From: CAJCIY01 sp036379355
GTDB lineage: Bacteria > Actinomycetota > Actinomycetes > Mycobacteriales > CAJCIY01
Direction: 5' to 3'
DNA: 24,078 bases
Assembly: GCA_036379355.1 (NCBI GenBank)
Contig: DASVGV010000007.1
Span: 1-24,078, forward strand
The first letter of the stretch is position 1. Each line of letters opens with the position of its first letter. A program made the position numbers and the translations under genes. Shown in pieces: positions 1-7,087 of this stretch. The notes below the pieces were generated by a model. It was not told the origin of the DNA, did not search any database, and saw only the letters and a program-made list of their open reading frames with translations.

Positions 1-1
1 C

Positions 2-208
2 TGGGATGCCTTCGTGTCCGTGGTGGCGCAAGGGTTTGCGTCGGTTCTGCATTGCGGACGGCAGCAGTGTGAGGACGACATCAAGGCCGAGACGGCCGCG
101 ACGCCTCGGTGCATCCCGATCGGCGGACCGGCCGAAACCGGCACCTGCGTCCGGTGCGAGCAGCCGAGCGCGTACGGCCAGCGCCTGCTGTTCGCCCGCG
201 CCTACTGA
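2..208 (+). CDS. proS: Proline--tRNA ligase, C-terminal end (partial)
   Basis: This is the last 68 residues of a class II prolyl-tRNA synthetase of the eukaryote/archaeal type; the rest lies before the window. The enzyme charges tRNA-Pro with proline in the cytoplasm. The visible part is the zinc-binding C-terminal domain. Four cysteines stand at fragment positions 18, 23, 49 and 52, and this spacing (5, 26, 3) is the Cys4 zinc-site pattern of this subtype. A KAETAATPRCIP segment lies between them, and the protein ends in FARAY, the family's usual aromatic C-terminus whose terminal Tyr reaches towards the active site. The bacterial-type ProRS lacks this tail. The stop is 22 bases before the next start, so co-transcription with the hydrolase is possible. 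Confidence 0.9.
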   Translation, partial: WDAFVSVVAQGFASVLHCGRQQCEDDIKAETAATPRCIPIGGPAETGTCVRCEQPSAYGQRLLFARAY

Positions 209-230
209 CGGCGGCGGCGAAAGGGCGGCG

Positions 231-1586
231 ATGGACGCGCGGACGGAGCGGTTGCTACTGGCACGACTGGCGCGCGCGCAGCTCGAGGCGCGGGCACCGT
301 CGGTGGTGGCCGGCTTGGTCCGCGACGGTGCCCTGGTCTGGTCGGCGGGGCGCGGGGAGGTCGACGGCGGCGAACCCGACGGCGACGTCCAGTACCGGAT
401 CGGGTCGATCACCAAGACGTTCGCCGCCGTCCTCGTCCTGCGCCTGCGCGACGAGGGTGCCGTCGACCTCGGCCTGCCGATCGAGAACTACCTGCCCGGG
501 TGCGGGCTGGGCACGGCCACCGTCGCCCAGGTGCTGGCGCACACGTCCGGGCTGCGGTCCGAGACCGGCGGGCCGTGGTGGGAGCGGACACCCGGCGGCT
601 CGTTCGCCGATCTCGAAGCCGGCACGCTCACGGCGCCAGGCGCTCTGGTCGGAGCGCCCGGGCGTGGCTTTCACTACAGCAACAGCGGGTACGGCCTGCT
701 CGGCGAGCTCGCGGCGCGCCTGCGCGGCCAGTCCTGGGCCGAGGTGGTGACGGACGAGATTCTCGTTCCACTGGGCATGACGCGCACGACGACGAGGCCG
801 AGACCTCCGGCGGCACAGGGCTTCGCCGTACATCCGTGGGCGGACGTGCTGCTCGCCGAACCGGAGACGGACAACGGCGCGCTCGCGCCGGCCGGGCAGC
901 TGTGGTCCACCGTCGCGGACCTGGCCCGGTGGGTCTCCTTCCTCGCCGGCCGCACGGAGGGGCTGCTGCGCGCAGAAACCCTGGCGGAGATGAGCGAACC
1001 GCAGTCACTCGGCGACGTGCGCAGCGGCGCGTGGACCTCCTCGTACGGCCTCGGGCTGCAGTTGTGGAACACCGGCGGCCGGCGGAGCTACGGCCACACC
1101 GGCTCGATGCCAGGGTTCCTCGCGCTCGCCAAGACCGAGCCGGACGGGGACGGGGTCGTGCTGTGCGCCAACGCCACGACCGGGCTGGATCTCACCGGCG
1201 TCGGGGACGAGCTGCTGTCGATCCTGGCCGAACAGGAACCTCGCATCGTGCCCGCCTGGCGGCCCAGCCGAACCGCCGCGAACGTCCTGCCACTGCTGGG
1301 AATCTGGTACTGGGGGCCGACCCCGGTCGCGCTGCGCGCGCGCGACGACGGCGGGCTGGAGATCGAGTCGATCGGCCGCGGCGGTCGCACCAGCCGCTTC
1401 AGCCCTACCGGCCACGAGACGTGGCGCGGGCTCGACGGCTACTACGTCGGCGAGACCTTGAGCGTGGTCCGCGGTGCGGACGGCGCGGTCCGGCACCTCG
1501 ACATCGGGTCCTTCGTCTTCACCCGCGAGCCGTACGAGCCCGACGCCGGCGTCCCCGGCGGAGACCTGCCGTGGCAGGCGGAATGA
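231..1586 (+). CDS. Serine hydrolase, class C beta-lactamase/PBP4* family
   Basis: A 451-residue serine hydrolase of the beta-lactamase/DD-peptidase fold (Pfam Beta-lactamase type). The three catalytic motifs are in order: SITK (Ser59 nucleophile, Lys62), YSN (Tyr149-Ser150-Asn151) and HTG (His289-Thr290-Gly291, the KTG equivalent). Residues 1 to about 340 form the catalytic domain; the remaining ~110 look like the small beta-rich C-terminal domain common in esterase-like members. No signal peptide or membrane segment is seen, so it is probably cytoplasmic and may be an esterase, amidase or D-aminopeptidase rather than a resistance enzyme. The frame is open upstream to base 6, but that stretch overlaps proS. 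The ATG at 231 follows an AAGGG-type ribosome binding site and begins the family-like sequence. The substrate cannot be told. Confidence 0.9.
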   Translation: MDARTERLLLARLARAQLEARAPSVVAGLVRDGALVWSAGRGEVDGGEPDGDVQYRIGSITKTFAAVLVLRLRDEGAVDLGLPIENYLPGCGLGTATVAQVLAHTSGLRSETGGPWWERTPGGSFADLEAGTLTAPGALVGAPGRGFHYSNSGYGLLGELAARLRGQSWAEVVTDEILVPLGMTRTTTRPRPPAAQGFAVHPWADVLLAEPETDNGALAPAGQLWSTVADLARWVSFLAGRTEGLLRAETLAEMSEPQSLGDVRSGAWTSSYGLGLQLWNTGGRRSYGHTGSMPGFLALAKTEPDGDGVVLCANATTGLDLTGVGDELLSILAEQEPRIVPAWRPSRTAANVLPLLGIWYWGPTPVALRARDDGGLEIESIGRGGRTSRFSPTGHETWRGLDGYYVGETLSVVRGADGAVRHLDIGSFVFTREPYEPDAGVPGGDLPWQAE

Positions 1587-1595
1587 CCGCGGTCA
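1584..1595. repeat. 12-bp perfect palindrome containing both convergent stop codons
   Basis: TGACCGCGGTCA is its own reverse complement. Its first three bases are the TGA stop of the serine hydrolase and its last three, read on the minus strand, are the TGA stop of the dehydrogenase. An inverted repeat CCTGCC/GGCAGG lies just before it (1565-1578). No T-tract follows on either strand, so a role in termination is possible but unproven. Confidence 0.5.
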
Positions 1596-2636
1596 GGACT
1601 GCAGGTCGATCACGACCTTGACGTCGTCCTGGCCCTTCTTCAGCGCCTCGGTCCACGTGTCCATCGGCACCCGCTTGGTCACCAGCTGCTGCAACCACTG
1701 CAGATCCGCCGACGCCAGCGCGTCGTTCGCCTGCTCGTAGTGCCGCCGCGCCTCGTTCACCGAGCCCACGACCACCTGGTCGCCCATCACCATCTGCTTG
1801 TTCAGCGCCGCCATCTCGACATCGGTCGTCTTGGCCGACCCGCTGATGCCGCACAGCCCGACGATCCCGTTGGCGTTCAGGTTGTGCAGGCAGTCGAGCA
1901 GCAGACCCCCGTTGCCGGTCCCCTCGACGACCAGGTCGGGCTTGAACCCGAGCTCGGCGACGCCGTCGTGGTGGTACGTCGCACCCAGCTGCCGGACCAG
2001 GTCGGGCTTCACGCCGTCGGCGACGACGTCGAGGACGTGCGTCTCGATGCCCTTCTGCACCCCGAGCAGCGCCGCGAGAAGGCCGATCGGCCCGGCACCG
2101 GTCACCAGCACGCGCTGCGGTGCGTACGTCGCCCGGTGGCCGATGTACTCCATCTGCTCCCAGACCTTGGCCACGACGGCGGTCGGTTCGACCAGGACGG
2201 CGGCATCGCCCAGGCTGGCCTCCACCTTGATGGCGAAGTCCGGCTCGACCCGCCACGTCGACGACCCGTACCCGTTGCGCTCCTTGATCCCGCGCTCGGT
2301 GTACCGGCCGTTCGAGCACATGTCCCATTCGAGGTTCGCGCACCAGGGGCAGGGGACGGGGTCGGGCCGGCGCACGATCCCGACGACCAGGTCACCGACG
2401 GCCAGGTGCGTGCCCTCCGGGACCGACGTGACCCGCCCCAGCGACTCGTGCCCGAGAACCAGTGCGTCCGACCCGGGCGGGGCCCAGCCGTACCCCTGGG
2501 TGATCTCCACGTCGGTGCCGCACACGCCCATGAGCAGGCCGTCGACCACGACCGAACCGTCCGACTCGGGTGGGTCGGGCATCTCCGTGACGGTCGCGGA
2601 GTCGGGCTTGCCGGGGACCACGGTGACGGCGCGCAT
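1593..2636 (-). CDS. Zinc-dependent glucose 1-dehydrogenase/alcohol dehydrogenase (MDR family)
   Basis: A 347-residue medium-chain dehydrogenase/reductase that most resembles archaeal-type glucose 1-dehydrogenases: NAD(P)-dependent oxidation of a sugar or other alcohol in the cytoplasm. Catalytic zinc ligands are Cys39 (GVCGTD), His63-Glu64 (GHES) and Glu150 (VEPTAV). Cysteines 96, 99 and 107 sit where the structural zinc lobe lies. The Rossmann motif GAGPIG is at about 180-185. The NGRYTERGIKERNGYGS stretch is characteristic of the glucose dehydrogenase subgroup. The ATG at 2636 was chosen because AAGGTGG precedes it and family homology starts there (MRAVTVVPGK); the frame stays open upstream to 2762 but carries no family sequence. 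The product could equally be a threonine or polyol dehydrogenase. The upstream divergent gap (2637-2827) should hold promoters for this gene and the transport operon; no clear -35/-10 pair was found there. Confidence 0.88.
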   Translation of the reverse strand: MRAVTVVPGKPDSATVTEMPDPPESDGSVVVDGLLMGVCGTDVEITQGYGWAPPGSDALVLGHESLGRVTSVPEGTHLAVGDLVVGIVRRPDPVPCPWCANLEWDMCSNGRYTERGIKERNGYGSSTWRVEPDFAIKVEASLGDAAVLVEPTAVVAKVWEQMEYIGHRATYAPQRVLVTGAGPIGLLAALLGVQKGIETHVLDVVADGVKPDLVRQLGATYHHDGVAELGFKPDLVVEGTGNGGLLLDCLHNLNANGIVGLCGISGSAKTTDVEMAALNKQMVMGDQVVVGSVNEARRHYEQANDALASADLQWLQQLVTKRVPMDTWTEALKKGQDDVKVVIDLQS

Positions 2637-2827
2637 GGGTCCACCTTCGCATCCGGCGGCCGCCTGCGGCTGACCCGGGTGGCCGCAGCTCACAGGAAGC
2701 CACAGCGGACTGCCAGGCGCCTCGCGGTCCGATCTCACGTCCGGCTCAGGCCGGACCGGCACAGTCGACCCCGCGGCACCGACCCCCTCACCGGTGCCGC
2801 ACCAAGACTTCGTACGGGAGGACCCGC

Positions 2828-4192
2828 GTGGCGAACCGGCTGCGCCGCATCCTGCGCCGCCCGCAGGTGGTCGTCCCGGTCGCGGTCGTCATCGTCGCCG
2901 GCTGCGGCGCCGGCGCGTGGGCCGCGACCAGGGGCTCATCCGGGTCGAGCAGCGGCATCAGGACGACCACATCACTGGTGACGGTGCAGACGGGCAACAT
3001 CCAGGAGACCGTGTCGGCCTCCGGGACGCTCGCGGCCGCGACCACCGCAGATCTCGACTTCGCGACATCCGGAACCGTCAGCGCCGTCAACGTGCAGGCG
3101 GGCGCAACGGTGACCAAGGGCGAGGTCCTGGCGACGATCGACTCGACGTCCCTTGCCAACAGCCTCGCCCAGGCGCAGGCGTCGGTGGCCTCGGACGCCG
3201 CGAAGGTGGACGCGGACGAGTCCGACGGCGCTTCCAGTGCACAGCTCACCGCCGACCAGGCGACCTTGACCTCGGCGCAGGCGCAGGTGACTGAGGCGCA
3301 GCAGAACCTGTCGGACGCCGCGCTGGTCTCACCCATCGACGGGACGGTGAACACGCTGAACCTGACCGTCGGGCAGCAGGTCGCCGCGTCGTCCGGCTCC
3401 GGGTCGGGCGGGTCGGCGGCGTCGGGCTCGGGCTCGTCCGGCTTCGGCGCCGCCAGCGCGTCGTCGACGGCCTCGTCGGCGCAGATCGAGGTGGTCAGCA
3501 CCGGGTCGTACGTGGCGAACGTCAGCGTCGACGACACGGAGGTCGGCGACCTGGCCGTCGGTGACCCCGCGACGCTGGTGCTCGGCTCGGCCGGCTCGTC
3601 CACCGGCGGGTTCGGGGGCTTCGGCGGGTTCGGCAGGCTCGGCGGGCGGGGCGGCGGATCGCGCGCGGGCGGTACGGCAGGGGGCACGCAGGGCGGCGCC
3701 CAGTCCGGCACGGGCGCCGGGGTGACGAGTGCGACGACGTACACGGGCACGGTCGCCACCATCGCGTCCACCGCGACCAGCACGTCGGGCGTCTCCAGCT
3801 ACGCCGTCACGCTCGACGTCACCGGCAGCACGCAGGGCCTGTACATCGGCTCGAGTGTCATCGCCAGCATCGTCGACAAGCAGGTGAACGACGTGGTCGA
3901 GGTGCCCACGACGGCCATTCACCGCGGCACCGCGGACTCGTACGTGCTCGAGAGCCTGCACGGGAAGGTGACCCAGGAGCCGGTCACGACCGGAGTGTCC
4001 GCGGCCGGCGAGACCCAGATCGTCTCGGGCCTGCAACCCGGAGACCAGGTGCAGGTCACGACGATCACCCGGACGGCGACGTCCCGGTCCGGCACAGGGA
4101 CCGGCACGGGTGGGACCGGGCGCACCTTCGGCGGCGGCGGCTTCGGCGGCGGCGGCTTCGGCGGCGGTGGCTTCGGCGGCGGTGGCGGATGA
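2828..4192 (+). CDS. HlyD/MacA-type membrane fusion (adaptor) protein 1
   Basis: First gene of the transport operon, 454 residues. An N-terminal membrane anchor spans about residues 13-34. The lipoyl/barrel-sandwich half-motif follows (GTVSAVNVQAGATVTKGEVLATID), then an Ala/Gln-rich alpha-hairpin, then the second half-motif (SPIDGTVNTLNLTVGQQV), and a beta-barrel/C-terminal domain (VVEVPTTAIH, GLQPGDQV). Such adaptors pair with MacB-like ABC transporters and handle extracytoplasmic substrate. Two low-complexity inserts stand out: a Ser/Gly run near residues 187-220 and a Gly/Phe/Arg run near 257-298. The protein ends in four FGGGG repeats. The GTG start follows GGGAGGA at a good distance. The stop overlaps the ATPase start by 4 nt. 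No TolC-like partner is visible, as expected in a monoderm. Confidence 0.9.
   Translation: MANRLRRILRRPQVVVPVAVVIVAGCGAGAWAATRGSSGSSSGIRTTTSLVTVQTGNIQETVSASGTLAAATTADLDFATSGTVSAVNVQAGATVTKGEVLATIDSTSLANSLAQAQASVASDAAKVDADESDGASSAQLTADQATLTSAQAQVTEAQQNLSDAALVSPIDGTVNTLNLTVGQQVAASSGSGSGGSAASGSGSSGFGAASASSTASSAQIEVVSTGSYVANVSVDDTEVGDLAVGDPATLVLGSAGSSTGGFGGFGGFGRLGGRGGGSRAGGTAGGTQGGAQSGTGAGVTSATTYTGTVATIASTATSTSGVSSYAVTLDVTGSTQGLYIGSSVIASIVDKQVNDVVEVPTTAIHRGTADSYVLESLHGKVTQEPVTTGVSAAGETQIVSGLQPGDQVQVTTITRTATSRSGTGTGTGGTGRTFGGGGFGGGGFGGGGFGGGGG
4126..4185 (+). repeat. Four tandem 15-bp units encoding FGGGG
   Basis: Four head-to-tail copies of CTTCGGCGGCGGCGG (last two copies with one C-to-T change) form the C-terminal tail of adaptor 1. 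Uninterrupted coding repeats like this can gain or lose units in frame without destroying the protein. Confidence 0.85.
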
Positions 4193-4920
4193 CCGTCGGC
4201 CCGCCCGCCAGCGCCGTCCTCGACCTCGAGGACGTCACCAAGACGTACGCGATGGGCAGCCAGTCCGTGCAGGCCCTGCGCGGCATCAGCCTCACGGTGG
4301 ACGAGGGCGAGTACGTCGCGATCATGGGCCCGTCGGGCTCGGGCAAGTCGACGCTCATGCACATCGTCGGCTGCCTCGACGTGCCGTCGTCCGGGCGCTA
4401 CTGCCTGGCCGGCGAGGACGTCAGCACCCTCTCCGAGCAGGAGCTGGCACACATCCGCAACCGGCGGATCGGCTTCGTGTTCCAGCAGTTCAACCTGCTG
4501 CCGTCGATGACGGCGCAGCGCAACGTCGAGCTTCCGCTGGTGTACGCCGGGGTCGGCCGCGCCGACCGGCAGGATCGGGCCGAGGCCGCCCTGGCACAGG
4601 TCGGTCTCGGCGACCGGCGCGGTCATCGCCCCGGCGAGCTGTCCGGCGGGCAGCAGCAGCGGGTCGCGGTCGCGCGCGCACTGGTGTCCGAACCGGATCT
4701 GATCCTGGCAGACGAGCCGACCGGCAACCTCGACTCGTCGTCGACCGCCGACATGCTGCACCTGCTGGGCGAGCTGTCGAAGACGGGCCGCACCATCGTG
4801 CTGATCACGCACGAGCACGACGTCGCCGCGGCCGCCGGGCGGACGATCCGCCTTCGCGACGGCCGGATCAGCGACGAGACGGCAGCCGGTCCGATCGAGG
4901 TAGAGGCACGGGTTCGATGA
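4189..4920 (+). CDS. ABC transporter ATP-binding protein, MacB/LolD type
   Basis: A 243-residue nucleotide-binding subunit that powers the permease encoded next. Walker A GPSGSGKST is at 47-55, the Q-loop at about Gln99-Gln100, the signature LSGGQ at 151-155, Walker B LILADE at 171-176 with D-loop GNLD, and the H-loop His at 208. The NRRIGFVFQQFNLLP stretch is typical of the MacB/LolD/FtsE-like subfamily working on lipoproteins, antibiotics or peptides. In E. coli MacB this domain is fused to the permease; here it is separate. Start and stop overlap the neighbouring genes by 4 nt each (ATGA), so translation is probably coupled through the three genes. Confidence 0.96.
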   Translation: MTVGPPASAVLDLEDVTKTYAMGSQSVQALRGISLTVDEGEYVAIMGPSGSGKSTLMHIVGCLDVPSSGRYCLAGEDVSTLSEQELAHIRNRRIGFVFQQFNLLPSMTAQRNVELPLVYAGVGRADRQDRAEAALAQVGLGDRRGHRPGELSGGQQQRVAVARALVSEPDLILADEPTGNLDSSSTADMLHLLGELSKTGRTIVLITHEHDVAAAAGRTIRLRDGRISDETAAGPIEVEARVR

Positions 4921-6152
4921 GCTGGACCGAGTCGCTGCGGACGGCACTCGGCGCCGTCCGTACCCATCGCATGCGGTCGGCGCTGACCATGCTCGGCATC
5001 CTCATCGGCATTGCCGCGGTGATCCTCACCGTCGGCCTCGGCGAGGGGGCCCAGAACAAGGTCAAGGCGCAGATCAACGCCCTCGGCACGAACCTGCTGG
5101 TCATCTCGCCGGGCAGCTCGACCTCGTCGACGACCGGACTGCGCGGCGGCTTCGGCAGCTCGACCACGCTGACGGTCTCGGACGCGAACGCCCTCGCGTC
5201 CCCGGTCGTCGCCCCGGACATCAAGGCGGTCGCGCCGACGCTCCAGTCCAGCGAGACACTCCTGAACGGCAGCACGAACTGGAGCACCACGGTCATCGGG
5301 ACCACGCCGGACTGGTTGTCGGTCCGTGCCCGCAGCCTCGCCGAGGGCCGGTTCCTGTCCGCGGGCGACGAGCAGTCGGACGCCGCCGTCGTCGTGCTGG
5401 GCGCGACCACGGCGAGTGAGCTGTTCCCCCTCGGCGACCCCGTCGGGCAGAACGTACTGGTCGGCGGCGTCCAGATGCAGGTCGTCGGCGTCCTCACCGC
5501 ATCCGGGTCCACCGGCACCAGCAACAACGACGACATGGCGCTCATCCCGCTGTCGACCGCACAGCAACGCGTCTTCGGCGGCACCAGCCGGACCGAGGTG
5601 CAGGACATCTACGTCGAGGCCACGAAGGGCTCGACACTGTCCGCCGCCTACCAGGAGGCGAACGCGGAGCTGCTCAACCTGCACGGAATCACCACGGCTA
5701 GCGACGCGGACTTCACGATCACCACCCAGCAGAGCCTCGTGTCGACGGCGACCTCGGTCGACAAGACCCTGACCATCCTGCTCGGCGGCATCGCGGGAAT
5801 CTCGCTGCTCGTCGGCGGGATCGGCGTCATGAACATCATGCTGGTCTCGGTCACCGAACGAGTCAGGGAGATCGGCCTGCGCAAGGCCCTCGGTGCCACT
5901 CCCGCGCTGATCCGCCGGCAGTTCCTGCTCGAGGCGTCGGTCCTCGGACTCGTCGGGGGCGTGCTCGGTGTCGCCCTCGGTGCCATCGGCTCGTCCGTCC
6001 TGCCGCACCTGCTGAACGACCCGATCACGCTGTCGCCCAGCGCATCCGTCGCCGCCGTCGGCGTCGCGGTGCTGGTCGGGATCGTCTTCGGCGTCTATCC
6101 CGCCAGCCGGGCCGCCCGGCTGGCTCCCATCGATGCCCTGCGGTCCGAGTGA
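4917..6152 (+). CDS. ABC transporter permease, MacB/FtsX type
   Basis: A 411-residue permease. One membrane segment lies near the N-terminus (about 22-42) and three lie in the C-terminal third. Between them is a MacB-type periplasmic core domain (about residues 43-285, with KVKAQINALGTNLLVI typical). The FtsX domain contains GGIGVMNIMLVSVTERVREIGLRKA-like sequence, the hallmark of MacB-type mechanotransmission transporters, which drive extracytoplasmic substrate movement rather than classical import. It starts at the ATG overlapping the ATPase stop; the frame is open upstream as a shadow of the ATPase. The substrate cannot be predicted; antimicrobial peptide, macrolide or lipid efflux are the usual roles. 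Confidence 0.95.
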   Translation: MSWTESLRTALGAVRTHRMRSALTMLGILIGIAAVILTVGLGEGAQNKVKAQINALGTNLLVISPGSSTSSTTGLRGGFGSSTTLTVSDANALASPVVAPDIKAVAPTLQSSETLLNGSTNWSTTVIGTTPDWLSVRARSLAEGRFLSAGDEQSDAAVVVLGATTASELFPLGDPVGQNVLVGGVQMQVVGVLTASGSTGTSNNDDMALIPLSTAQQRVFGGTSRTEVQDIYVEATKGSTLSAAYQEANAELLNLHGITTASDADFTITTQQSLVSTATSVDKTLTILLGGIAGISLLVGGIGVMNIMLVSVTERVREIGLRKALGATPALIRRQFLLEASVLGLVGGVLGVALGAIGSSVLPHLLNDPITLSPSASVAAVGVAVLVGIVFGVYPASRAARLAPIDALRSE

Positions 6153-6178
6153 CCGCCGACCCTGGAGAACGACCGACC

Positions 6179-7087
6179 ATGCGCAGCTACCTTCGGCCCG
6201 CCGGACTCGTCCTGACCGGCGGTGCCCTCGCCATCGGGCTCGCCGCCTGCGGCGGCGGGTCGCCCCAGACGGCCAAGGTGGCAGCGACAAGCTCGCCCTC
6301 GCCGGCACGCGGTACGCGGCAGCCGTCGGCCATCGGCAAGGTGACCGCGATCTCCGCGTCGAGCTTCACCGTCCAGGGGCAGGCCAGCACGACCGACGTG
6401 TCCTACACGTCGTCGACGGCGTTCAGCCGTACCAGCACCGTGTCCCTGTCGGCCCTCCAGCCCGGCGAGTGCGTGACCGTCGTCGGCACGCCCGCGACAG
6501 CGGGCGGCAGCCTCACGGCCCGGACGGTGTCGGCGCGGCCCGACACCGGGGGCGGCTGCTCTGCCGGACCTGGCGGCTTCGGACGCGGGCGCACCCGCCC
6601 GTCCGGCGCACCGTCGGGCGTCCCGACCAGCCGCCCGAGCGGTCGGGGCGGATCGGGTCGCTTCGGCGGCGGCTCCGGCGGGTTCGGCGGCGCGTTCCTG
6701 TCCGGGACGGTCGTGTCGGTGTCGGGGTCGACGCTCGTGGTGAACGGCACCGTCCGTACGGTCGGCCCCAACGCCTCGCCGAGCGCGGCGACGCCATCGC
6801 CCACCGCCACGGACACCACGGTCACGGTCGGGGGGAACACCGCGGTCACCCAGACGTCGACGGCCGCCGCGAGCGACGTCACCGTCGGGTCCTGCGTCAC
6901 GGCGACGGGCAAGGCAGGCGCCGCCTCCAGCACGTCGAGCACGCTCACCCTGACGGCGACACGGGTCGTGCTGAGCCCGCCGACCAACGGCTCGTGCTCG
7001 ACCACGTTCGGGTTCGGCGGGCGCGGCTTCGGCGGTGGCGGCGGAGGAGGGGGCGCGGGATCCGGTCAGGGTGGGACGAGTGCCTGA
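6179..7087 (+). CDS. DUF5666-domain lipoprotein with Gly/Arg-rich linker
   Basis: A 302-residue predicted lipoprotein: a hydrophobic signal with lipobox LAAC (Cys24) is followed by a Ser/Pro-rich spacer. Two repeats resemble DUF5666 beta domains: about 51-120 (GKVTAISASSFTVQG then LQPGECVTVVG) and about 173-266 (GTVVSVSGSTLVVNG then VGSCVTATG). They are separated by a Gly/Arg/Pro/Ser-rich linker (121-172), and the C-terminal tail (276-302) is Gly/Phe-rich. Single cysteines in each domain (98, 127, 239, 273) could form disulfides outside the cell. The ATG at 6179 follows GGAGA and gives a clean signal peptide; a GTG at 6149 overlapping the permease is the alternative. Placement between the permease and a second adaptor suggests a role with the transporter. 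The molecular role of DUF5666 is unknown to me. Confidence 0.8.
   Translation: MRSYLRPAGLVLTGGALAIGLAACGGGSPQTAKVAATSSPSPARGTRQPSAIGKVTAISASSFTVQGQASTTDVSYTSSTAFSRTSTVSLSALQPGECVTVVGTPATAGGSLTARTVSARPDTGGGCSAGPGGFGRGRTRPSGAPSGVPTSRPSGRGGSGRFGGGSGGFGGAFLSGTVVSVSGSTLVVNGTVRTVGPNASPSAATPSPTATDTTVTVGGNTAVTQTSTAAASDVTVGSCVTATGKAGAASSTSSTLTLTATRVVLSPPTNGSCSTTFGFGGRGFGGGGGGGGAGSGQGGTSA

Noticed and set aside
6..230. N-terminal extension of the serine hydrolase
   Set aside because: It overlaps the proS 3' end in another frame and is Arg/Pro-rich noise; the ATG at 231 has a ribosome binding site.
231..1586. Antibiotic-resistance beta-lactamase
   Set aside because: Motifs fit the broad serine-hydrolase family, there is no signal peptide, and nothing in the context supports a resistance role.
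4126..4185. CRISPR-like or intergenic tandem repeat
   Set aside because: Units are contiguous, 15 bp, in frame and coding; no spacers. No CRISPR array was seen anywhere in the window.
4623..6308. 561-residue minus-strand open frame
   Set aside because: Composition is the reverse-frame shadow of the ATPase, permease and lipoprotein genes, all of which show clear family motifs.
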